Origin: Didymodactylos carnosus | Lineage: Eukaryota; Rotifera; Eurotatoria; Philodinida; Philodinidae | NCBI GenBank assembly: GCA_905250885.1 | Contig: CAJNOQ010000892.1 | Location: 1-39,523, forward strand | Direction of reading: 5' to 3' | DNA length: 39,523 nucleotides | Shown: piece after piece, positions 10,114 through 19,639 of the stretch | Layout: each line of letters opens with the position of its first letter | How positions within the stretch are numbered: position 1 is the stretch's first letter | The notes under the pieces: model-generated | Database searches by the model: none | What the model was told of the DNA's origin: nothing | The model's input: only the letters and a program-made list of their open reading frames with translations | Program-made: the position numbers and the translations under genes

Positions 10114-10906
10114 GCACAAGTTTTCTTTTCTTGTTATAATTTTTACTGTTATCATCAGATGTTAAGTTTCTACTCATTTCTTTTTTTTTCAATGCTGATT
10201 GCATTATGTAATCAAAATTTGCTTTTTCATCTTGAATTATTTCACATATTTTCTCATCAATAAACAACTGATTTTGCTCAAATTTTATTTCATAATCATT
10301 TTTCAATGTTTGTAATTCTTGTTCATATTTGAGTTCAATACGTTTCATTTCATTATCAATTATATTTTGAAATGTTGGATCAATGATTATCAATGTATTT
10401 TTGTGTTGAAAATTGCTTACTGTGATCGGTCTGCTTGTTAAAATCTGTTCATCAGTATGGTGCCGTGATAGATGATTATCTACTGATCTTATTGGTGATG
10501 TTGTTCTTATAATTTCGTCATCGTAGTCTTTGTCCTTTATGCCACGTTCTGGTGAACCCCACGATGGTATATATTCTTCGTCGGTGTTATCTGTTTTGGT
10601 GTTATTATTGTTTGTTGTTGTTTGTTGTTCACGGTACATTTTTTCCAAATACAAATATGCTTTGTCGTATGATTTAACATCAAGATTATTATCATTGATT
10701 CGATGACATCGTATACTAAGAAAATTGTCAGTAGTTGTTCTGTTGGCAAACTCGATTATTCGAAAATCATCAAATATTTTCTTCGATTGAACAACAGTAC
10801 CGTATCGCATGCAGTATTTCAATAATTCGTCGTCTGTAATGCATAGTATATTTCCCACATACACACAACAATTTGTGTCAGTAAAATTGGACTTATCCAT
10901 ATCCAT
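10109..10906 (-). CDS. Single-exon RRM-like RNA-binding protein with C-terminal coiled coil
   Basis: The frame encodes 265 residues from ATG at 10906 (AAACATGGATATGG context) to TAA at 10109. The open frame extends 13 codons further upstream, but without an ATG. Residues about 13-80 look like an RNA-recognition motif. They include an RNP2-like strand VYVGNI (15-20), a helix TDDELLKYCMRYG (24-36) and an RNP1-like DDFRIIEF (46-53). RNP1 is degenerate: the usual Lys/Arg-Gly start is Asp-Asp, and one of the two RNA-stacking aromatics is Ile. The middle is disordered (Asn/Thr-rich, then SPERG and TSPIRS). Residues about 190-240 are heptad-like and charged, suggesting dimerisation. The C-terminus KKRKLVQ is a likely nuclear signal. 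No introns are seen, unlike its neighbours, so it may derive from a retrocopy or belong to a lineage-specific family. RNA binding is inferred from fold features only. Confidence 0.75.
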   Translation of the reverse strand: MDMDKSNFTDTNCCVYVGNILCITDDELLKYCMRYGTVVQSKKIFDDFRIIEFANRTTTDNFLSIRCHRINDNNLDVKSYDKAYLYLEKMYREQQTTTNNNNTKTDNTDEEYIPSWGSPERGIKDKDYDDEIIRTTSPIRSVDNHLSRHHTDEQILTSRPITVSNFQHKNTLIIIDPTFQNIIDNEMKRIELKYEQELQTLKNDYEIKFEQNQLFIDEKICEIIQDEKANFDYIMQSALKKKEMSRNLTSDDNSKNYNKKRKLVQ

Positions 10907-11289
10907 GTTTAACAAAATATATCTACAACTGACAACAGTATTCACAAACAGTATTCAATTAGATACTTGCGGATGTTAAGGAGCTATTATCTACCACAAT
11001 CTTTCATCTCTTTCCTCAGTGGACGATTTAATATACATATGAGGTCATGCCTATAACCATATATTGGGAATGGACAAAAATTTTTGAGATATCCATGATA
11101 TGGCGACTACAAGGAGAAGGAACATTAGTCATAGGCCAGTATAATTTTTTTTTCAAATGTTCAGCCAAAGCGTTTTATCAACTTTTAGTAAAGTTTGTTT
11201 TGAAGAGATGACATAAAGCGAGATACAAATTCAGATTAAAGCAGCATGTAATAGGCAAAATGTTCGATAAACTAAAATTCAGTAATTTA
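10907..11289. other. Intergenic, nothing recognised
   Basis: This lies upstream of the RRM gene. No repeat, promoter motif or coding sequence is evident. Confidence 0.4.
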
Positions 11290-11470
11290 ATGACCGTTAA
11301 AAAGATGACTTCAGTACACCTGAATGCTGTATATTTTTCAGAAGTTTCCGTATTGACTTCTGATTCCGAACTTCTCAAAATATCCCAGTATTTCTCAATT
11401 TGAGGTTTAGAAGCACTTTTTGACAAGGTAGTGAGTGTTCACTTACTGAAGTCATCTTTTTAACGGTCAT
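11290..11470. repeat. 181-bp element with perfect 27-bp terminal inverted repeats
   Basis: The segment 11290-11316, beginning ATGACCGTTAAAAAGATGAC, is the exact reverse complement of 11444-11470 (27 of 27). The interior is non-coding. Flanks show no clear target duplication, so the superfamily cannot be assigned. It sits about 110 bp upstream of the retrotransposon relic. Confidence 0.7.
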
Positions 11471-11600
11471 CAGTCATTCGACTAGGACATCCTTAAAAGC
11501 TCGAGCTCATCTCCAGAATTAGTTACCATTGGAATTTGTTAATCTTAGACTTTTATATTTTATCCGGCTATCTTGACGGTTGGAGTATATTGTAATTAAA

Positions 11601-12850
11601 AGTTACCTCTCAGTTCATTCTCAGTGTATCCTTTCTAAAGCATTTGACTCTGTTCCTCATTCTCTTTTGTTGGAAAAATTATCTCGTTGTAGTGTGCGTG
11701 ATTCTTTGTTGTCTCTTCTATCTTCTTATCTTTCGAATCGTTCTCAGTGTGTGCGTGTGAATGATTCTGTCTCCTCTTCTTCTCCTGTTCCTTCTGGTGT
11801 TCCTCAAGACAGTGTGCTTGGGCCTCTTTTATTTCTTATTTTTATTAATGATTTACCTCTGTCGCTTCCACCTAATTGTGAAACCTGTCTCTTTGCTGAT
11901 GATGTTTTTTTGATTGTTCCTCTTTCCCCTACTGATTCTTCTAATTTTTCTCATGTTCAAAACTGTATAAACTCTGTTTCTCACTGGTCTTCTTCCAATC
12001 TCATGCCTCTAAACGTTTCTAAATGTTGTTGGCTTCCATTTTCTTTTCATCTCTTTCCGTATGTTTGTAATCAATTGTATCTCAATGGTGCTCCTCTCTC
12101 TGTTGTGTCTTCTGGTCGTTGTCTTGGTGTTCTTGTTCCGCACGATCTTAGGTGGAATGATCACAGTAGGGTCTGATTTGTGAACATCTGCAATTTACAT
12201 AATATATCTAGATGTTAAGATATTCAGATATTCTGATATTCAAGCTAGAAGTTCGGCGTCGAATCTATCTTTCTTCTATTTTTCCTAAAATTGACTATTG
12301 CTGTACTTTGTATGACAGTTCGTTTTCTCTTACTGTTCTTGATTCTCTAAACAAACTTGCTTCTCGTGTTATTTCTCGCAATTTTGACTATCGTTCTTCT
12401 AGTTCCGTACTTGTATCTCAACTTTCTCTTCCTAAACTCTCTTTTCGTCGTAAATACTTGAGACTTTACAGTTTTTCAAAATTTATCATCGTCTAAGTCC
12501 TGTTTCTCTTTTTTATACTATTCATTGTCCTCACTACTCATCTTTACGTCTTCATCACTCTAAATATGTTCGCATTCCATCTTCTGTTGATGGTTTTTCT
12601 CCACAAACGGTGCATGCTTCTTTTTTTTATTCAACTATTGTTGATTGGAATAATCTTTTAAAAAAAACTTTTTTCCTTTGCTTTTTTTCCTTTTTACTAC
12701 TTCTGGTCCTAACGTTAGTTGTCTTGTTTATTCTGTTCTTTTTTTGCTCTTTTGATGTTGCTTGGCTTGAGTCATCGTTATTACAGGTCGGTGACTTTTG
12801 ATGACTCTCACTTTTCGTGAATAAAACAGTTTTAGTCTTAATCTTAGTCC
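11601..12850 (+). mobile_element. 5'-truncated, frameshifted non-LTR retrotransposon relic (reverse transcriptase)
   Basis: The first frame (to TGA 12174-12176) covers part of a reverse transcriptase: KAFDSVPHSLLLEKL, then GVPQDSVLGPLLFLIFINDL and the catalytic FADD box in LFADDVFLIV. This order is typical of Jockey/CR1-like LINE elements. The usual PQG motif reads PQD here. After WNDH the frame is lost. It resumes at about 12245-12480 (RRRIYLSSIFPKIDYCCTLY), then shifts again to about 12482-12665 (SPVSLFYTIHCPHYSS, ending near TIVDWNNLL), which matches the C-terminal part of such polymerases. No endonuclease, first ORF or 5' end is present. The 3' limit is taken near the AATAAA at about 12820. 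The sense strand is strikingly T-rich. The copy is inactive. Confidence 0.85.
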
Positions 12851-13621
12851 TAACATACCTTGATCAGCGCTTATTTGCCGCTATTAGCTCGCTTTTCTTG
12901 TAAAAAATGACCGTTGACAAATTAAAAATAGAAAGGAAGTCTGTCTGAACACGAGTCTGCCATTCCGTTCATCACAAAATTAAATTGCAATAGATCAAAT
13001 TTATAGATGCAATGTTTGAGAATTTATTGCCAATGAATGATTTTACCATATATGTACCACTATATATAAGACTTCATTCGAGTAAGTCGAAAATGTCAGA
13101 ATAAGAAGATATTGGCTAGAAAAGACTATTTATCACAAAAAAAATTCAAGTAAATATCGGCGTCATTCAGGCATGAGCGAGCCCGGGCTGGAAGATTTTT
13201 TGGCGGACTTGGACTCGGACTGGAGATTTTTTTGAAGGACTCGGACTTGGACTTGAGTTTTTGTACTTCGAGTCCGATCTGTTCAACTTTTAACACAAAT
13301 GAACAGAGAAAAATGAAAAGCGAAATAACATAACAACTTTTTAAAAAATCAAAATCGGCGACTTTTGTTTTAAAAAAAGCTTGCAATAACCGGTTCAATT
13401 GGTGTAATAATGTTCCACTGTAAATCGTGACAGATAGTTTAGCAACTGACGCCATCTATTGACAGTCATACAAATAACTGCAGCGGAATGGCACTACTAT
13501 CGTTTTCATATATGACAGAATTTTGCTCTATCTTAGGAAATAAAGATTTGAAGATCTGGTCAAAAAAACGATTATCATATAAGCACCTGGTGTGATCACT
13601 TCTGGGGGCATTACGAAAAAA
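12851..13621. other. Intergenic with a degenerate GGACTC/GGACTT tract
   Basis: Apart from the hexamer-like tract at 13180-13280, listed separately, nothing is recognised. The minus-strand open frame across 13126-13455 runs through that tract and is not taken as a gene. Confidence 0.45.
13180..13280. repeat. Degenerate tandem GGACTC/GGACTT repeat
   Basis: Two blocks of hexamers of the form GGACTT-GGACTC-GGACT, each followed by a T-run, form a roughly 37-bp direct repeat. A complementary AGTCCGA follows at about 13270. The tract is markedly GC-richer than its surroundings. Confidence 0.6.
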
Positions 13622-13991
13622 CTTAAGTCTAAGTTACAGTTAAGTCAAAGTCATATCACCGGAACAAAAAAAATAAAGTTGATTTAGAGTTGTTGAAAAG
13701 TGATTTTTCGTATTCATCACACTCGATAACCCAGAAGATTTTCTATTTATGGCCCGGGGTACTTCTGAAAGTTTAAGAAAAATTTTGAAGCAAAATGGCA
13801 CAAAAAGTTTTCCATGGAAAAATAATATTAATTTGAAAACTTTTCCTAAACTTTCGGAAGTACCTCGGGTCCAAAACAGAAAATTCTCTGGGTTATCGAG
13901 TGTGCTGAGTACGAAAAACCACTTTTCAGCAACTCTAAACCAACTTTATTTTTTTTCCGGTGATATGTTTGGGCTTAAGTCAGGGCTTAAG
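13622..13991. repeat. 370-bp foldback element, arms about 160 bp
   Basis: The left arm (13622-13786) and right arm (13836-13991) are inverted copies. They start at CTTAAG and share ATATCACCGGAA, AATAAAGTTG, ACACTCGATAACCCAGA and GGTACTTC followed by GAAAGTTTA. Arm divergence is modest and the spacer is about 49 bp. No transposase is encoded; the plus-strand open frame at 13749-13994 is an artefact of the palindrome. Confidence 0.8.
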
Positions 13992-14003
13992 TAATCTTAA
14001 GTA

Positions 14004-14060
14004 TAATAATCTTAAGTAATCCTTATAATCCTTGTTGTAATAATCTTAAGTAATCCTTAT
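14004..14060. repeat. Direct repeat of a 23-bp unit
   Basis: The same 23 bases, starting TAATAATCTTAAGTAATCCT, occur at 14004-14026 and 14038-14060, at a 34-bp period. They abut the foldback at 13622-13991 and share its CTTAAG motif. Confidence 0.7.
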
Positions 14061-14137
14061 CCATAAAATATTTTCTTAATCATAGACGACTTACTAAAGA
14101 AGGAAGCGCTTGATTAAGAAAATATTTTAGGGATAAG
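14056..14137. repeat. Short inverted repeat, about 27-bp arms
   Basis: The segment 14056-14082 (CTTATCC, then AAAATATTTTCTTAATCA) pairs with 14111-14137 with a single mismatch. The spacer is 28 bp. It overlaps the second copy of the direct repeat. Confidence 0.7.
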
Positions 14138-14263
14138 TTCTCTGATTGAGATACATTCTTTCAGACATAATGTGGACAAAATTTAAGATTTTGAATTGAG
14201 GACAACATTATTCTATTATGCATCTTAGGCTTGGCGCTCTGACTGGATACGGTTCGACGAAAA

Positions 14264-14419
14264 GTGAAAACCGCTCGAAAATCGTCGGTTAATCATGGTT
14301 ATTTTAAAAACCGCAGTTATTTCAGCTGAAACCATAGTAACACAACGCAAAAACCGCCGGTTAAACACATAGTTAACCGGAACTGTGCGCTTAACCGCCA
14401 GTTTTCGAGCGGTTTTCAC
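14264..14419. repeat. 156-bp palindromic element (AACCGCTCGAAAA termini)
   Basis: GTGAAAACCGCTCGAAAA at the left end matches the reverse complement of the right end. A nested palindrome CCGGTTAA-8 bp-TTAACCGG lies at 14357-14380. Several GGTTAA/TTAACC motifs recur. It is a candidate MITE; no target duplication was identified. Confidence 0.6.
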
Positions 14420-16127
14420 AACATGGGAAGTTTTCCATAAACCCTCTATTCCACAAACCGAACCCCAAATCCATCCAACAGCAATAAATGTCATTCTCTA
14501 ACAATGTACACGAGAAACTTAAGTACAAGCAAGCTAATAATTCGGTTCAATCAATTGTCGGCATAGATCTCTATCGTTGGCCAACAATGTAGTGAGAAAT
14601 TCGATTATTACACAATCCCTTTATCTAACTCATGTGTCGCAAACAACACCTGTCTGTATACTCTAGTTGATTTCCACAATTCATTTTATAATCAGATATC
14701 TAAAGAACATTATTAAATATGCACTTCTCTTACCCATTGAAAGCTGTCGTACTCGTTGTATTTCATACAAGAAAGGGACAAAATCTGGATAATTCTGTAG
14801 CTCTTCTTAAATAATAATTTAGTGTTGCATGTGGTATACTGGATTTATTTGACTATGAGACAAATTTCTCTTGTCAAAAGTACGTGATTAATTCACAGAA
14901 CGTAATGAAAATTGCGTTAAATTAGGTTTAGCTTGCAATTATATAGCGAATCATTGGATGCCTGATTCTTTTATCAGCTTTAAGAACGTATCATGAACAC
15001 AATTACATGTATATCAAGAATTACTACATCTCAAAACATCATCTTATACGTTTTTTTATTTATCTGTTTTTTGTTACTTTTTTGATTAATATCTATTACA
15101 GAGACATAATTTTACTACTTTAGCCTATCTTGTTTCATATAGAAATCGAATACTTTTATAGATAAGATCATTTATTTACTCTGCTCTAGCATGAAACAGG
15201 ATTATTTTCAGCAGCAGTCACTGAATTTTTATAAATAGCATATAAGCAACATAAAAAGTAGAATTAACATAACGTTTGAAAAAAGTGGTAAATATTTATA
15301 ATTTTAACGAGAAATAAAAAGAAAACGACAGAGAAACCCCTGAGAATCATAAATCGTTTAAAACAAGAAAATAACAGCAATAAAGATAATTAAAAAGAAG
15401 CACAAGAAAATATATTAATAGATAGACTTAAACGGTTGCAATGTTATCATTGTTAATGTTATTAATAGCATCAATTAGAAAACTAGTTCTTCTACAATAG
15501 CCAATTTCACTTTTTGTAAAAATATTTCATAAAAAACAAATTAGTTTACATTTTTTCTTCTTTGTGTTTAAAATTAGTACACATAAAAGTTAAATAACAG
15601 TTGAACACAATGAAGCAAGTATGAATATGCATTTCTAAAGCAAAAATAAAGCAAAAAAATCATAATAAAAATATAATTTACATACTAAAAACAATTGGTT
15701 ATACAATATCAATTTGAAAATCAAAGCAAAAATGATATTAATAAATACGGTACAATACACATGAATATTAGTTGTTCTGCATAACAATCTAAGATATTAA
15801 TGTTTAGAAAATATATCGCTTACTTTCGATAATTTTCACATATATTTTGTACTGTTTTTTTATAGCCAAAATACGTGTGTGTCTACTTCAATTTTTATTC
15901 TAATAGATCAAATTAATTCAATAATTATCTAAATTGTTCATGAAATCGATCAGAATTATTATGAACACTATTAGTTAAGCTATTTATTTTACATAGAAAG
16001 ATATACATTTGAAAGAAGTCAATTCACATCATCGGTTATTTTTTTTAAAAAAGAAAACTAATATGTTGCACAATTATTTAATGCATAACGTCTAATTTCT
16101 GGTCAGTAAAGTTTACTTCGTTAAAAT
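14420..16127. other. Intergenic, nothing recognised
   Basis: This is AT-rich non-coding DNA downstream of the 525-residue gene. I see no repeats with convincing termini and no coding-like reading frames. Confidence 0.5.
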
Positions 16128-16132
16128 TTATT
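16127..16132 (-). promoter_or_regulatory. AATAAA overlapping the stop of the 525-residue gene
   Basis: The minus strand reads AAATAAATT at the stop, so TAA lies inside a canonical polyadenylation hexamer, as in the RRM gene. Confidence 0.3.
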
Positions 16133-18518
16133 TGACTGTCTCTAGTTTATTATTTGAATTTAATAAGAATATTGTTTGCAGTTGTCCAATATCAATTTTA
16201 TCCTCATCTTCAACTTTATCATTCAAATAGTCGACCAAATTACTGATCAATTCATCAAATTTCTTATAATCCACTTGTCTATCAGATATGTCAATCTGAT
16301 CTTGTGATGTAGACGATGATATTGTTGTTGAAGTTGTATCAAATAGCTGATACAATTTATTAAAATATTTAAAATAGACTGTTAATATCGTATCATAGAT
16401 ATTTATGGAATAATGTTTATTGGTTATTAATTTAAATTGATTGTGTTTCAATCCATATCTATATTCACTGTTATCATATCCATCATGTTGATCATTAAAT
16501 TTATTATTTAATGCATGAAAATAGCCTAAAGTTTTAATAATATATTCTTGAAATAATTGTTTTTCTAATAAAAATTTTAATATAGATTTAATGTGTTTAT
16601 GATGAATATATTCGTGTAATAGATCAAAAAGATGTTTGATATTTTCATATGTTTGATTTTTTACAATTATAGAATGAACTAATAAAACAACAATTTGTTT
16701 ATTAATTGAACATAATGGAAATTCGATTATTAATTGATGACGTTGATATAAATAAACAAGATAACGAATAGTTAATTTAATATTATAACAAGTATTTGCT
16801 GATAAATTTAAATATTTTTCATCTGATGGAAAATCTTCTAATTGTAAACCTAATAATAAAAATGATAAATTTTGAATTATTGTATATAATGATAATGGTT
16901 TTAATGTTGACTGTTTTTGTTTTGACAATGGTGATGATGATGACGATGATGATGAATTACAATGAAGTGAAAGTAAATGGATATTATTACATTTATAAAC
17001 ATATGAACTACTTAAAAAATTTTCATATAAAACATATATTGATGGATTACAATAATTCATTATACTTAAACCATTATCCACCTAAAATTGTAGTTTAAAA
17101 CATTAAATATATGATTAAAACACCTTGTTAGAGCAGTCCCTTGTGGGACTAAAATGGTGAAAAAAACTCCTTTACATTAATCGAAAGATGATATTGGGAA
17201 TAGTATACACTAACATAGAGAAGGAACGAAAATTGCAGCTATCTCTTAAGATAAATACACTACCCTTTTAAGAGGGATACACCACCACAGGTGCAACCGG
17301 CACCGGTATGAATTATAACGCCGGCCCGTATATCGGCATGAATTTTAACGGCGACTGGTATACCGGCATTAGTATGAAGTATAATCAATCGGTCGATATT
17401 GTCGATATTTTGAGGTATGATACGATTTTTCGAAAAACATCGTGTAAATTCAGTTCATCTGTGACATATTTCTTCCACTAAAATTTCATTCCAATTACCC
17501 TAAATTTAGTCGGGTTATATAAACTTCTTAGTTTAAAAAATTATATTGGACTGCTGTTTTCGTTAAAAAAGAGTGTGTGAAAAATCACCGATACATAATC
17601 AAAGTGAAAAGATTAATCTTTCCCTTTGATTCCCATCTCTCAAACTTGTTTCTTCACTCACTCACAATGCCGTTCCCCTTCCCACGCCGGTTGAGTCGAA
17701 TTCGAAAAAGTCTGCCAAATATTCCAGATATCCAACAATATCACATGAATATTATATGAAAGCTTGTTTCGACTTAATTCACGTATTGGAATGGAAATTC
17801 CGTCCCAAGAGGAATTATCTGTAGAATTCAGATGATGTTGACAGACAGACAACACGAATTTGTATTTAGAGTTGTAAGACCGACCATTGTCTTTCAGTCA
17901 ATGAAATACTGACAGAGTTTCACAAAACATATTTTAGTTTACCTACCGTTGTAATAAGATAATTTTTATTAATAACATGTCCATATGTCATAAAATGATA
18001 TGTTCTTAATAATTCTGATATACGATCAACTGATTTTCCACTAAAATCACTTATATCATTTAATAATAAATAAAATAAATTATTAATGGAAAATGATGAT
18101 GTTGTCGATGATGAAAATGATAAAACAAATTGAATAACAGCATTTAATTTACCCGTATTTTCAATAGATTTATTTGTATAACGTTGATATTTTTCAAATT
18201 CTGTACTAATATTTATTATTGATTGAATATTAAATGTTTGAAAATGAGTCATATCAACAGAATTTAAAATTAAATAAAATAATTTTTCAACAAAACATTT
18301 TTGTTGTTGTTGATGAAATAAACTAAAACTTCGAATATTAATCGGATATGTTCGAATAAATAATTGAAATAATTGAAGTTTTGATTGAACAAATGTTTTA
18401 TTATTTTCTTCATTATCTAATTGTTTTGTATTTATTGTATAATTTTGATATGCATTTTTAAGTTGTTTTCGTTCATTTGGAAGAAAAAAATCAAATTCAG
18501 GACAATCCCAAACATCAG

Positions 18519-18565
<47 letters not shown>

Positions 18566-18570
18566 GACAT
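16128..18570 (-). CDS. Uncharacterised 525-residue helical protein, two exons
   Basis: Exon 1 is 18570-17947 and exon 2 is 17081-16128, joined ACG|GTAGGT...TTTTAG|GTG in phase 0 (1578 nt including the stop). The start is the ATG just before a run of 16 Ser; the frame is open for three more codons upstream but has no ATG there. After the Ser run the protein reads WDCPEFDFFLPNERKQLKNA and then alternates amphipathic helices. A second Ser run of eight lies in exon 2. Later segments are Leu/Ile-rich helices (for example IKSILKFLLEKQLFQEYII), compatible with an ARM/HEAT-like or other all-alpha scaffold. There is no signal peptide or clear membrane segment. I do not recognise the family. The intron (865 nt) is much longer than most in this window and carries an unusual GC-rich tandem motif. 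Continuous frames of 208 and 317 codons in AT-rich DNA support a real gene. Confidence 0.75.
17296..17400. repeat. GC-rich degenerate tandem repeat inside the intron
   Basis: About three imperfect units of about 31 bp run through this stretch. Each centres on CCGGTATGAATT or CGGCATGAATT, followed by AACG and a CTGGTATA/CCCGTATA-like tail. The local richness in CG dinucleotides contrasts with the AT-rich intron. On the plus strand it is open from about 17270 to a stop near 17480 and reads, for instance, GMNYNAGPYIGMNFNGDWY. Confidence 0.55.
18520..18567 (-). repeat. Coding (ATC)n trinucleotide repeat
   Basis: Sixteen consecutive Ser codons, nearly all TCA, follow the start codon of the 525-residue protein. 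On the plus strand this is a (GAT)n microsatellite, so length variation is likely. Confidence 0.9.
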
Positions 18571-19639
18571 ACGTTTCAATATTTTATTTTTTTAATCTAA
18601 AATTAAAAATATAAAAAATAAAAATATAATCCTAAATCAAATCAAAAATATTAATAAAATAATTTACTTGTCATTTTTTAAATTAACAATCAAAAATTAA
18701 CTTTTTAATTAATAAAATCAATTCGATTTATACATTAGTTGATTTAAAAGTATTCAATTTCTCTACATATTTTTTCTCATTGCAAATTATCAATAAAAAT
18801 GAATAGACCGGTACATCTTTTATATATAACTTATAGTTAGTTTAAGGTACCAAATACCCTATCGAATGTGTGATATTGTTTCATAATATTAAAAAAGATA
18901 AACATAATTTTTTTCTTTTTTTTTTTGTAATAACCTGGACAAACCCACGTGATATCCTTGGTAACTGCTTTATATGAAAGGTCCTCCTTCTCTCGATATT
19001 TTATCTGCGTAATAGTACGTCCTTCATTTATAATAAAAATAGTTTGTTCATCAATAATTATTTGTTATATAATGAAAAAAACAAGAAAATATCTATAATA
19101 ATATTGTGAACATATATTTCAAAAAAAAGAAAAAATTATTTATCCAAAATAAATTAAAGACAAAGATTAATTTTTAATATTTTGTCTCTCGTTTAAGAAG
19201 AGAAAACAAAAAATGATCAGTATACTCTCTACAAAAATAGCTTAAATTCAATATCACAGAAGAAGAAAAAAAAAATTTTTTTTTTTTTGTGTACAGTTCC
19301 GCATGGATGATATAGAACAGAATTAATATAGACCCATGCAAACAAAATATGGAAGAAAATAAAAACTATTTATCAAAATTAAATATAAAAATAAAAATAA
19401 AAGAGAAGAAAATAAGAGAAAAATTAAAATGCATAATAGCATACGTTTTAGCTAAGAAATAATAATAATAATATTCTATTGTCAAAAGAAACACGATGTA
19501 AACAATAAAAATATGAATATGACAATATGTTCATAAATAAAATATCATTTCAAATCTGAACATTTCACAAAGATTTCACAATTTAGTGGACGGATTTTCA
19601 TTATGTGTGGTCGTATATGTGTGTGTATATAGATTTTTC
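18571..19639. other. Intergenic, AT-rich
   Basis: This separates the MPHOSPH9 stop from the start of the 525-residue gene. Homopolymer A and T runs are frequent. No repeat element or coding sequence is evident, and no canonical AATAAA close to the MPHOSPH9 stop was found. Confidence 0.45.

Noticed and set aside
13749-13994. 81-codon plus-strand ATG frame
   Set aside because: It spans the loop and right arm of the 370-bp foldback, and the protein sequence is itself an artefact of inverted repeats.
14225-14494. 89-codon minus-strand frame
   Set aside because: It overlaps the palindromic element at 14264-14419 and contains no recognisable domain.
16796-17098. 100-codon plus-strand frame
   Set aside because: It is antisense to exon 2 of the 525-residue gene, Met/Ile/Leu-rich, and arises from Asn/Ser-rich codons on the other strand.
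17658-17855. Open frames on both strands inside the 865-nt intron
   Set aside because: They are short and overlapping, with no domain or splice support. Only the GC-rich tandem motif nearby is kept as an observation.
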